From assembly GCA_900317985.1 (NCBI GenBank), contig ONJD01000011.1:1-40638 (forward strand): a DNA stretch of 40,638 bases, read 5' to 3'. Every line of letters begins with the position of its first letter. Position 1 is the first letter of the stretch. This stretch comes from an uncultured Eubacteriales bacterium (GTDB taxonomy: Bacteria; Bacillota; Clostridia; Oscillospirales; Acutalibacteraceae). Of this stretch, positions 9,401 to 16,325 are shown piece by piece. The position numbers were made by a program, and so were the translations under genes. The notes below the pieces were generated by a model, which did not search any database, was not told where the DNA came from, and saw only the letters and a list, made by a program, of their open reading frames with translations.

Positions 9401-9607
9401 GATCATGTCCTTGATGACACGGGTCAGCACGTGACCGATGTGCGGTTTGCCGTTCGCGGTGGGCGGACCGTCGTAGAAGACGTAGGAAGGACGGCCGTCC
9501 TGCTCCTCGGTCTTCTCGAAGATGTGCGCGTCTTCCCAGAACTGCGCCACTTCGTGCTCGCGTTCGACGAACTTGAGGTCCGTCGACACTTTGTCGTATA
9601 AAGGCAT
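6425..9607 (-). CDS. ileS: Isoleucyl-tRNA synthetase
   Basis: Class I synthetase charging tRNA-Ile, 1060 residues. The HIGH motif is at 56-59 (PTANGKPHIGHV) and KMSKS at 603-607. The editing domain carries the TTTPWTL motif. Paired cysteines (CPDCGCRDC and CPDCGGEM) lie in an insertion around residues 470-530. The length and the N-terminal style (QFWEDAHIF, YDGPPTANGKPHIGH) match the longer IleS form shared with eukaryotes and some bacteria, to which the mupirocin-insensitive enzymes belong; insensitivity here is inference. The start is ATG 9607, because AAAGGAG lies 8 nt upstream; an in-frame ATG nine codons earlier lies upstream of that site. A T-box leader precedes it. Confidence 0.97.
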   Translation of the reverse strand: MPLYDKVSTDLKFVEREHEVAQFWEDAHIFEKTEEQDGRPSYVFYDGPPTANGKPHIGHVLTRVIKDMIPRYRTMKYNFVPRKAGWDTHGLPVEIEVEKKLGLDGKEQIEEYGLEPFIAECKESVWKYKGMWEDFSKVVGFWADMDNPYVTYENDFIESEWWALKKIYDRGLLYKGFKVVPYCPRCGTPLSSHEVAQGYKDVKERSAIVRFKVKDEDAYFLAWTTTPWTLSSNVALCVSPTDEYVKVKAADGYTYYIATELCDTVLGKLAENGKPAYEVLERYKGTDLEYKEYEPLYPFEQGIADKQRKKGFFVTCDSYVTMTDGTGIVHIAPAFGEDDGRVGRDYDLPFIQMVDEAGHMKEETPYAGLFVKDADLPVLQDLEKEGKLFDAPKFEHNYPFCWRCDTPLIYYARESWFIKMTEVRDDLVRNNNTINWIPPSIGEGRFGNWLENVQDWGLSRDRYWGTPLNIWECPDCGCRDCIGSIEELKEKGINCPDDIELHRPYVDRVKVKCPDCGGEMQRVPEVIDCWFDSGSMPFAQHHYPFENKELFESQFPADFISEAVDQTRGWFYSLLAISTLLFNKAPYKNVIVLGHVQDEDGQKMSKSKGNAVDPMDALNTYGADAIRWYFYTNSAPWLPNRFSGRAVTEAQRKILGTLWNTYAFYVLYANIDNFDPTKYTLDYDKLSVMDKWCLSKLNSMVKGVDENLDNYRIPEAAAYIEKFVDDLSNWYVRRGRARYWSEELTQDKINAYMTLYTALVTTAKAAAPMIPFMTEEIYRNLVCNVDKDAPESVHLCSFPEVNENWIDPELEADMDEVLAIVTLGRACRNGSGRKNRQPLAKMCVKADKALSDYYVEIIEDELNVKAVEFVEDDSALVSYAFKPQMRTLGPKFGKQLGEVRTALQNIEDGSAAKAELDSTGFLTLTLSTGDVRLAEEDLLVEAVQQEGLYTLSEGGVTVALDTVLTPELEAEGLMREVISKVQTMRKDAGFEVTDHIELYVDGSDAVKAVVADNEAVFTKDVLADAVKVGETLADADEAGVALSKEWKINGNDAVLGVKKA

Positions 9608-9648
9608 TGTGTTGTCTCCTTTCACCGGCGTCATTGGCCGTCGGCACT

Positions 9649-9933
9649 AAAAAAGCTCCGTCCTGCGCAAACAGGACGAAGCTCGTACTTCGTTTGTAAC
9701 CACCTATTTCGCGTCATACCAACATATGAGCCCCGGGTAACGGCGGGTGCCGGCGGTGCTTACTTGCGGCGATGTACCGCTCACGTTCAGCATGCGACTC
9801 GGGAGTGATGTTCAGACTGCGGCTTCCGCGTGCCGGGCTCTCACCGTCCCCGTGCTCGCTCCTTTTGCCTCCGCGCTGCAGACCTACTGTCTCCGTCAAC
9901 GTCTTTAAAAGGTTTATTTACTTATATAATACG
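9649..9933 (-). promoter_or_regulatory. T-box riboswitch leader of ileS
   Basis: About 285 nt from the predicted transcription start to the terminator. The terminator at 9649-9683 has the stem AGCTTCGTCCTG / CAGGACGGAGCT followed by a T run. Upstream is the T-box-like GGTGGTTAC (complement 9696-9704). A GCCGG...CCGTTAC region resembles the stem II pseudoknot area, and AGTAGG lies in the 5' part. An ATC (Ile) triplet within GAACATCAC (complement 9807-9809) is a plausible specifier codon. Uncharged tRNA-Ile would pair with the specifier and the T-box bulge and prevent termination. The specifier choice is less certain than the overall call. Confidence 0.85.
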
Positions 9934-9939
9934 CGAAAA

Positions 9940-9968
9940 AGTTTATCATCTTTGTTTTTTTCTGTCAA
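9940..9968 (-). promoter_or_regulatory. ileS promoter
   Basis: Minus-strand TTGACA (complement 9963-9968), 17 bp, TAAACT (complement 9940-9945). It begins only 22 bp past the stop of the upstream phosphoesterase gene, with no terminator between, so read-through into the T-box leader is possible. Confidence 0.65.
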
Positions 9969-9989
9969 CCCGCTATATCTGGTGCTTTT

Positions 9990-11738
9990 TCACCCGTTCC
10001 CGTTGCCGAGGAGCGCATAGATGAGCTTCTGGACGAGGTTCTTGTCCGAGATGCCGTTGTCGAGGGAGGACCAGTTCGCCTGTCCTTCCCGCACGGTGTT
10101 GGCGCCGGTGATGGAAAACGCGTTGTCATTCGGGTAGTTTTTGTCGTTCGTCATGGAGTCGAGCGTCTTCACGAGGAATTCGTCGAGGTCCTTGGCGATC
10201 TGCGGGGCCGTGTAGTAAGAGACATGTGCCGCCCCGAAGAGACTGTGGTACAGAAGGTCGACGGCCGGGCCCTGGACGAGGTCGGTCTTCGTGAGCTTGT
10301 TCACGCCCTGACCGGTCAGGACCGCGAGGTCTTTGCACAGGGTGTCGGTCAGCGCCGCGACAAACCTGTTCTCGGCGACGTTCTTCTTGGCCTCTTTGAC
10401 CCAGGCGGGGTCCTGTCCGTTATCTGTGCCGCCCTGATGGCTCTGGTTCGCGTAGTTCACGATGTCCATCAGCGTGTGTTTCCCATCGTCCGTGACCGGG
10501 ATATTGCAGAGGTCCGGGATGAGCTTGTCGATGACGGTGTCGAGTTCGGCCGGATAGTTCGGAAGCGACCAGTACAGTTTGTCTTTCAGGACCGCGCTGA
10601 TGACGGCCGGGCTGAGGCCGCGTTCTTTGGCATAGGCGGTCATATCGCCAATGCTGACATATTCTCCGGTCTGGGGATCGGTGTGGGCGATCGACAGGTT
10701 TTTGATCGAAGAGCCTTTCACGGTCTCTTTCCAGCCGTTATCGGTCTTCGCGGAACCTTCCCGCAGGAACCAGACGGCCCGCATGGGACAGGGATAGGTG
10801 ATGGAGGAGCCCGTCTCGATATCGTAGAAGGTGTTGCCCTTCTGGTGGCCGGTGAACACGTAGTGCATGCCGGCGTCCGCCAGTTTGGTGGAGACGTTCC
10901 GGAAGTCGTCAACGAGGAAATGGCCGAGGATGGTGGCTTCCTGAGTGAAATGGGAGACGACGCCGTGGTGCATCATGCCGATGACCGTATCGCCTCTCTT
11001 GCGGGCGGCACGAGCCTGTCTCTGCGCCCATTTCAGGAGGTCGGCGGGGATGTTGCCGCGGACCTCACAGAGCTGTTCTCCGTCGGACGTGTTGTCCGAG
11101 GTGTAGCAGTTCGAGTCGATGACGATGACCGTGAAGCCCTTCTTCGGACGCGCCACATAGGAGAGGGCCCCGGCCTGAGCGCCTTCCGGCGGGGTGTAGG
11201 TCGCTTTGACCGTGGAGTCGTTCCAGGTGACGTCTTTATAAAGGTTCCGGAAGTCCTTCTGGGTCGTCGGTTTCGCCTTGACCGCTTTGCCGTCCGCGGT
11301 GTTGAAGTTCTTCGCGGCCGGGTTGTTGATGTCATGGTTGCCGTTCGTCACGTAGACTTTGAGGCCGGGCAGATCCTTTTTCAGCTGTTTCAGTTTGGTG
11401 GCAAGCGATTTGTGCGCGGCATACTCTCCGTCTTTGGTGATGTCACCGTTCAGGAGGAGCACGTCCGGCTGAGACGCGCGCACCTGCTGCAGCTGGGTGT
11501 CGAGGATGGCTTCCGACTCGTTGAACACCTTCTGGTCGAGGTCGATGGCGTGCTGATAGTCCGCGGTCCCCTTGATCATGGACTCGGGGATGGTGTGCAT
11601 GTCCGACATGACCATGACCCGCAGGTCGTTCTCCCGAGAGGTCGAAGGTTCATCGGCGGCAAAACTCATTGGCAGCGCCAGGACCACGGTCATGACCACG
11701 GCAAGCAGGATGGCGAACAGTTTGTTTGTGTGTTTCAT
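9990..11738 (-). CDS. Secreted metallophosphoesterase
   Basis: 582-residue exported calcineurin-like phosphoesterase. The signal peptide has a core at about 7-22 and an SFA-A cleavage site. Metal motifs in order: MSDMH (Asp46, His48), LLLNGDITKDGE, NGNHD, MMHHG, and finally FTGHQKGN. The last is normally GHxH, so one predicted metal-ligand His is replaced by Lys. The C-terminal 250 residues have no motif I recognise and may be an extra domain. AAAGGAG lies 8 nt before the ATG. It follows the hypA terminator and precedes the ileS promoter. The substrate could be an extracellular nucleotide, phospholipid or phosphate ester. Confidence 0.87.
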   Translation of the reverse strand: MKHTNKLFAILLAVVMTVVLALPMSFAADEPSTSRENDLRVMVMSDMHTIPESMIKGTADYQHAIDLDQKVFNESEAILDTQLQQVRASQPDVLLLNGDITKDGEYAAHKSLATKLKQLKKDLPGLKVYVTNGNHDINNPAAKNFNTADGKAVKAKPTTQKDFRNLYKDVTWNDSTVKATYTPPEGAQAGALSYVARPKKGFTVIVIDSNCYTSDNTSDGEQLCEVRGNIPADLLKWAQRQARAARKRGDTVIGMMHHGVVSHFTQEATILGHFLVDDFRNVSTKLADAGMHYVFTGHQKGNTFYDIETGSSITYPCPMRAVWFLREGSAKTDNGWKETVKGSSIKNLSIAHTDPQTGEYVSIGDMTAYAKERGLSPAVISAVLKDKLYWSLPNYPAELDTVIDKLIPDLCNIPVTDDGKHTLMDIVNYANQSHQGGTDNGQDPAWVKEAKKNVAENRFVAALTDTLCKDLAVLTGQGVNKLTKTDLVQGPAVDLLYHSLFGAAHVSYYTAPQIAKDLDEFLVKTLDSMTNDKNYPNDNAFSITGANTVREGQANWSSLDNGISDKNLVQKLIYALLGNGNG

Positions 11739-11785
11739 TTCGTGGTCTCCTTTCTCAAATCGGAGTTCTGATACTGTTAGAGTGT

Positions 11786-11811
11786 AAAACCCCCGGGAAG
11801 ATGCCCGGGGG
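11786..11811 (-). terminator. Terminator of hypA operon
   Basis: CCCCCGGG paired with CCCGGGGG, followed on the minus strand by TTTTAC. It lies between hypA and the exported phosphoesterase gene. Confidence 0.85.
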
Positions 11812-11834
11812 TCTCAGTTTCTGAATGCTGGTCA

Positions 11835-12179
11835 TCAGACCGCTTCGATCTCCTTGACGTTGATCTCCTGACCGCGCAGCAGGTAGGTCTTGCCGGACTC
11901 GCAGTAGGGACACTGGCGACCGTACTTGACGGTGGCGTAGGTCTTGCCGCAGTTCTCGCAATAGGTGACCGCCGGCGTGTTGATGACGTTGAGCTTCGCT
12001 TCGGTCATGCACTCATGTTTCTTGACGGCCCAGTTCCAGACATCGTCGAGATAACTGGGGACCACACCGGACACTTCTCCCAGTTCCAGTGTGACAGATG
12101 ACACGGTGGTCAACTCGTTTTTCTCGACGACCTCTTCGACGTCGTCGATGATGTAAAACACGATACCCAGTTCATGCAT
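11835..12179 (-). CDS. hypA: HypA-like nickel metallochaperone
   Basis: 114 residues, the normal HypA length. It begins MHELG, where the N-terminal Met-His2-Glu3 forms the nickel site in characterised HypA. The zinc site is four cysteines as CENC (74, 77) and CPYC (90, 93). HypA delivers nickel to [NiFe]-hydrogenase with HypB. No hydrogenase or other hyp gene lies in this window, so the client enzyme is not visible. It is co-oriented with the amidohydrolase-like gene upstream (18-bp gap) and ends at a strong terminator, so the two form a two-gene operon. Confidence 0.85.
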   Translation of the reverse strand: MHELGIVFYIIDDVEEVVEKNELTTVSSVTLELGEVSGVVPSYLDDVWNWAVKKHECMTEAKLNVINTPAVTYCENCGKTYATVKYGRQCPYCESGKTYLLRGQEINVKEIEAV

Positions 12180-12197
12180 GACTCAAATTGCCCTTTC

Positions 12198-12605
12198 TTA
12201 CAGTTCTTCGCCGGCTGCGAAAGCGGTGATGATCTTGGTGGCCGGTTTGTCGAGGACCGCAACGTTGGCAACGACGCCTTCCTTGGTGAACTCGCGCTGG
12301 CCGACACCGTAACCGGTGAGCTTGCGGACGGCCTTTTCGATCTTGACACCGGCCTGAAGGTCAGCAAGGATCGCTTTCAGCTCGTCTTCGTATTTTTCCA
12401 TGGTCATCTCAGCGTCGACGCCGGGGATGACATAGGCTTTGCGGTCGTAATTGGTGACTTTGTCAAACGTTTTCTCTTCGTTGAACAGAGTGTTTTCGCC
12501 GGAACGAAGGATGGCGATCTTGCCGTCCTCGATGACGATGTCGCCCCAGAACGGGATCCAGCCGCTACCGTCGACGATGATAACGTTTTTCAGCATATTG
12601 GTCAT
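12198..12605 (-). CDS. Barrel-less amidohydrolase-like mini-protein
   Basis: 135 residues. Residues about 5-63 (NVIIVDGSGWIPFWGDIVIEDGKI to YVIPGVD) look like the N-terminal beta-sandwich half of a D-aminoacylase/dihydroorotase-type amidohydrolase. Residues about 88-135 (AVRKLTGYGVGQREFTKEG, then VVANVAVLD) look like the C-terminal half that completes that sandwich. The roughly 350-residue TIM barrel between them is missing, replaced by a charged linker of about 25 residues. The HxH metal motif that normally follows VIPGFID is absent, so hydrolase activity is unlikely. GGAGGG lies 7 nt before the ATG and a good promoter precedes it, arguing for an expressed gene rather than debris. Its function and its link to hypA are unknown. 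Confidence 0.72.
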   Translation of the reverse strand: MTNMLKNVIIVDGSGWIPFWGDIVIEDGKIAILRSGENTLFNEEKTFDKVTNYDRKAYVIPGVDAEMTMEKYEDELKAILADLQAGVKIEKAVRKLTGYGVGQREFTKEGVVANVAVLDKPATKIITAFAAGEEL

Positions 12606-12671
12606 AATAGTACCCTCCCAAATGAACTCACACAGCGCGGATTTTGCGATATGCGCTATTTTTACTTGTAT

Positions 12672-12699
12672 ATTATAACATGAGAATTCGCACGGACAA
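12672..12699 (-). promoter_or_regulatory. Promoter of the amidohydrolase-like/hypA operon
   Basis: Minus-strand TTGTCC (complement 12694-12699), 16 bp, TATAAT (complement 12672-12677). Confidence 0.65.
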
Positions 12700-12871
12700 G
12701 GAAAACTCTGACTTTTTTTGGACGCAAGGTGTCAAAATACCCGTCAACTTTCCGTGCAGATTGCACAACTTTACTTTTTCTTTGAAAACCCTAAACTTTA
12801 GACGATAATCTGCTATGATAGAGTGGTACCAGGTCAGACGGAACGACTTGACCAAAACGCGGAGGAAGAAT

Positions 12872-13561
12872 ATGTACACAGTTTTAGTTTGCGACGATGA
12901 CAGAGCCATCCTCGAGTCCATCCGGATCTATCTGTCGGCAGAGGGCTACGACGTCCTGACGGCCACAGACGGACGGGAGGCGATCGACCTCCTGAAGGAC
13001 CATGACGTGCACTGTCTCGTGCTCGACATCATGATGCCGCACATGGACGGCCTCACCGCCATGCTGAAGATCCGGGAGACGAGCAACGTGCCCGTCATCC
13101 TGCTCTCGGCGAAGTCCGAAGACACCGACAAGATCACCGGCCTCAGTTTCGGCGCGGACGACTACGTCACGAAGCCGTTCAATCCCCTTGAACTGGTGGC
13201 CCGGGTCAAATCTCAGGTGCGGCGCTATGCCAAGCTCGGCAGCATGGAGATCAGCGAACACGTGCTGGTCACCGGCGGCCTCGAGCTCGACACCGACAAA
13301 AAGCGAGTGACCGTGGACGGCGAAGAAGTCCGGCTCACGGCCCTCGAGTACCAGATCCTCGAATACCTCATGCGGAACATGGGACACGTCCTGTCGTCCG
13401 CGCAGATCTACGAGGCCGTCTGGAACGAACCCGCGCTGTCCACCGAGAAAACTGTCACGGTACATATCCGCAACATCCGCGAAAAGATCGAGATCGATCC
13501 GAAAAATCCAAACTATTTAAAGGTGGTGTGGGGACTTGGATACAAAGTCGACAAGATTTAA
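12872..13561 (+). CDS. OmpR/PhoB-family response regulator
   Basis: 229 residues. The receiver domain (1-115) has the acidic pocket Asp8-Asp9, phospho-acceptor Asp52 in LVLDIMMP and Lys101 in VTKPF. The winged-helix DNA-binding domain (about 130-229) has RLTALEYQILEYLMRNMG and ends NYLKVVWGLGYKV. The start is ATG 12872, with GGAGGAAG immediately upstream; an in-frame ATG 19 codons earlier has no ribosome site. The gene overlaps the kinase gene by 26 bp. TATGAT at 12814-12819 may be its -10 box. The domain style resembles VanR-type regulators, but the target genes cannot be deduced. Confidence 0.95.
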   Translation: MYTVLVCDDDRAILESIRIYLSAEGYDVLTATDGREAIDLLKDHDVHCLVLDIMMPHMDGLTAMLKIRETSNVPVILLSAKSEDTDKITGLSFGADDYVTKPFNPLELVARVKSQVRRYAKLGSMEISEHVLVTGGLELDTDKKRVTVDGEEVRLTALEYQILEYLMRNMGHVLSSAQIYEAVWNEPALSTEKTVTVHIRNIREKIEIDPKNPNYLKVVWGLGYKVDKI

Positions 13562-16031
13562 ATACACCAATATTTCGAAGGCGATCTGCCTTCTGTTAGC
13601 CACGCTGCTGTTCTCTCTCGGTACCTGGTGTGCCGTGGAACTCGGCATCGGCAGCCTGGTCTACGGACCGGGAGAATACTTTTCAAATGACGCGGCCAAA
13701 GGCCGCCAGAGCTTTACCGCAACGCCCGTTTTCGAGCGGACGCTCGAAGACGATATCGGAAGCCTGCAATACCTCGCCTCCGCGGACCAGGAGTCCTACG
13801 AAAAAGCATACGCGAAGGCGCAGAAAGAAACGGTCGAGGCCATCGTCGACCAGTACATGGCCCGGCAGAAATACTTAAAACAGCAGAACATGGACCCGAT
13901 GGAAGAGCCCTTCTACCGCAGCCCGACGGTCTATCTGAAAACCGGAGACATCGAGGACGATACTCTGACGATCGACTTCGAATACGACACCATGGCATTG
14001 TCGGAAAAGGACATCCGCACGGAACTGAACCGGCAGTATGACGCCTGGGAAGAAGAACAGCTGAACAACCTCGAAGTCGACCGGGAAAGCCATGCCTACT
14101 GGCTCAAAGACAACGCCAGCCTCCACTATTATGTCCGCGGCACGGACGGCGCGGTCCACACGAACCTCTCCGAAAAACCGACGCTGGCTGAAGTAAAGAA
14201 CCATGACGTGTATGCCGCGAAGAACGCGAAGGTCAATGTGACCGGAGGCATCGGTTACCTGGAAAACCGCACCGAAGCCGGAGCGCCGACACTGTTCGAA
14301 GACACCGACGAGAAGGCGCTCGTCTACTTCTGGCTCGACGACGCGGTCGTCTCTGCAGAAGGAACGCCCGCTTCGACCCGCACGCCGCTCTTCCTCGCAA
14401 TCACTGAAGGCGAAGATGAGTATATCGCCGCACGTCAGCTGTACGACATCATGAAAGACCGGCCCGCCGGCTGGATCCTTGCCATCATGATCTTCTCGTA
14501 CCTGGCAGGCCTCGCACTCCTGATCTGGTTCCTGCACCTCGTGGGACACCGAAACGACGACCCCGTCGCGGCTGACGGGTCTCCGGAACCGGTCCGGTAC
14601 GCCAAAGACGGCTCCCGTCTGGTGACGGCCGCTATCGATAAGCTCCCGGGCGATGTACACTTTGTTCTCTTCGCCATCCTGTTCGGCCTCTGTCTGGGCC
14701 TTCCCCTCGCTGCGATGACTGAATCGGCCGACTCGCTGAGCGTTTGGCCCTGGCTCCCGCTGGGGGGCGTCCTGACGACCGCGGGTTGCTTTCTGCTTCT
14801 CGCGGAGTGGCTCGCCTCGGTCTGCCGGACCGTGAAGTCCGGACGGGGCTACTGGAAGCACACGTTCATCGGCCGGTTCTTCGACTGGCTCAGACGCAAC
14901 GGCAAGTACATCGCCAACAACTGGAAAGAGGCGATCGCCAACGCGAAGTATGTGCCGAAACAACTGCCGAAACGCGCCGTGTTCTGGGTCATCGGCTACC
15001 TGCTCCTCAACACGCTGCTCATCAACCTGATGGTGCACATGCGAGGCCCTGTCGGAACGGCCCTTCTGTTCCTCGTCCTGCTGGTCGCCTTCAACCTCTA
15101 TGTCCTGGCCCGGCTGATCAAGTACCTGCGGGGGCTCGATGAGATCATCGCCGCTTCCGGCACAGACACCGATGTCACGGTCAACGAGAGCGGCCTGCCC
15201 GCCTCGCTCAAGACCCTCGCCGGAAACCTCACGGTCACCCGGGAGACCATGGACAAAGCGGTCGCCAAGGCAGTCCAGGAAGAGCGGACCCGTACCGAAC
15301 TCATCACGAACGTCACGCACGACCTGAAGACCCCGCTGACGTCCCTCATCAACTACTCCGACCTCCTCGGCCGCAAAGCCGAGACGAAAGAACTGGGCGA
15401 TGAAGAGTCCGTTCAGTACATCGGCGTCATCCACGACCAGTCCGAGAAGCTCAAACACCTCATCGACGACCTGCTGGAAGCCTCCAAGGTCTCGACCGGC
15501 AACGTCCAGCTGAACTGCACGACCCTGAACCTCACCGAACTGGCGGCGCAGGCCATCGCGGAATTCGCTCCCGAGATGGAGAAGAACGGTAACGAGATCA
15601 TCTTCACCGGACCGGACGGAAGGCCGGTGACCGAAGAGAAGCTCGTCTTTGCGGACGGACAGAAGACCTACCGCGTCCTCGCGAACCTCCTGTCCAACGC
15701 GCAGAAGTATTCCGCGCCGAACACCCGGATCTACGCCACCCTGTCCGACGGCGCTCCCGGTAAGGACGGCACGGCTCTGACGGCCACGTTCGAGCTGAAG
15801 AACACGTCCGCGGCCCCGCTGAACATCACCGCGGAGGAACTGATGGAACGCTTCGTCCGGGGCGACCGCTCCCGCGGCGAGACCGAAGGCAACGGCCTCG
15901 GCCTCTCGATCGCCAGAGACCTCGCCTCCCTGATGGGCGGCTCCCTCGCCCTCGACATCGACGGCGACCTGTTCAAGGCCACGGTCACCCTGCCGAAACA
16001 GAAGGCGTCCGCTGAAGCAACGGTAAATTGA
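13536..16031 (+). CDS. Sensor histidine kinase, multi-membrane-segment type
   Basis: 831 residues. A TM helix at about 14-36 is followed by an external region of about 270 residues, then five more hydrophobic segments at about 310-335, 373-393, 405-430, 481-503 and 508-530. The HisKA domain has phospho-acceptor His595 in VTHDLKTPLTS. The ATPase domain has N-box LANLLSNAQKYS and G-box GNGLGLS at about 785. The start is TTG 13536, with AAGGTGG 9 nt upstream inside the regulator gene, so translation is probably coupled. The external domain is acidic and unlike any sensor I recognise. The TM block before the kinase core is larger than in most two-TM kinases and may sense membrane or transport state (inference). 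Confidence 0.93.
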   Translation: MDTKSTRFKYTNISKAICLLLATLLFSLGTWCAVELGIGSLVYGPGEYFSNDAAKGRQSFTATPVFERTLEDDIGSLQYLASADQESYEKAYAKAQKETVEAIVDQYMARQKYLKQQNMDPMEEPFYRSPTVYLKTGDIEDDTLTIDFEYDTMALSEKDIRTELNRQYDAWEEEQLNNLEVDRESHAYWLKDNASLHYYVRGTDGAVHTNLSEKPTLAEVKNHDVYAAKNAKVNVTGGIGYLENRTEAGAPTLFEDTDEKALVYFWLDDAVVSAEGTPASTRTPLFLAITEGEDEYIAARQLYDIMKDRPAGWILAIMIFSYLAGLALLIWFLHLVGHRNDDPVAADGSPEPVRYAKDGSRLVTAAIDKLPGDVHFVLFAILFGLCLGLPLAAMTESADSLSVWPWLPLGGVLTTAGCFLLLAEWLASVCRTVKSGRGYWKHTFIGRFFDWLRRNGKYIANNWKEAIANAKYVPKQLPKRAVFWVIGYLLLNTLLINLMVHMRGPVGTALLFLVLLVAFNLYVLARLIKYLRGLDEIIAASGTDTDVTVNESGLPASLKTLAGNLTVTRETMDKAVAKAVQEERTRTELITNVTHDLKTPLTSLINYSDLLGRKAETKELGDEESVQYIGVIHDQSEKLKHLIDDLLEASKVSTGNVQLNCTTLNLTELAAQAIAEFAPEMEKNGNEIIFTGPDGRPVTEEKLVFADGQKTYRVLANLLSNAQKYSAPNTRIYATLSDGAPGKDGTALTATFELKNTSAAPLNITAEELMERFVRGDRSRGETEGNGLGLSIARDLASLMGGSLALDIDGDLFKATVTLPKQKASAEATVN

Positions 16032-16053
16032 CAGCGCTACATCCTCTGATATC

Positions 16054-16089
16054 AAAAAGCACACCGATTAAGATCGGTGTGCTTTTTTT
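16054..16089 (+). terminator. Terminator of the two-component operon
   Basis: AAAAAGCACACCGAT paired with ATCGGTGTGCTTTTT, ending in a T run, 23 bp past the kinase stop. Confidence 0.92.
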
Positions 16090-16150
16090 CTTTTCGATCC
16101 AGTCTTTTGCCCTCTCAAACTGATATTTGTCGAGGTTTCAGAGACCAGCA

Positions 16151-16181
16151 GAAGCCTTCTGCATTTTGCAGAAGGCTTTTC
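16151..16181 (+). terminator. Second terminator-like hairpin
   Basis: AAGCCTTCTGC paired with GCAGAAGGCTT around a short loop, followed by TTTT. It lies 60 bp past the kinase terminator and just before the structured leader, so it may insulate that element from upstream transcription. No gene directly precedes it. Confidence 0.7.
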
Positions 16182-16205
16182 ATGCGCACGCGCACACCGT
16201 CTGAC

Positions 16206-16304
16206 GCAGGCGGGATGGTGGAAGGGGCCGAGAGCCCGGGCTATGGAGCCCGGACTCCGCCCCCACGGCGTTCCACGGACCCGCCTGCTGAACATTTCTC
16301 CCGG
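16206..16304 (+). ncRNA. Nested stem-loop element (leader copy 2)
   Basis: Foldable region with four nested helices. P1 is GCAGGCGGG (16206-16214) with CCCGCCTGC (16280-16288). P2 is GTGGAA (16218-16223) with TTCCAC (16271-16276). P3 is GGGGC (16224-16228) with GCCCC (16259-16263). P4 is CCGGGC (16236-16241) with GCCCGG (16248-16253) over a TATGGA loop, backed by GAG/CTC. The 3' strand and the following TGAACATTTCTCCCGG nearly duplicate positions 25-49, which also precede a hairpin array. No coding frame or known RNA family is recognised. Whether it is transcribed is unknown; ncRNA is an inference from the fold. Confidence 0.6.
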
Positions 16305-16325
16305 CTGTGCCAGGAAAAGCATAAT

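Noticed and set aside
6623-9601. Very long plus-strand open frame (about 990 codons) opposite ileS
   Set aside because: A by-product of GC-rich third positions in ileS. It has no ribosome site, and low-complexity Val/Gly/Arg/Asp composition. ileS itself has full motifs.
16206-16288. HDV-like ribozyme
   Set aside because: The nested helices do not give the double-pseudoknot order; no strand complementary to the bases just 5' of P1 is found at the required place.
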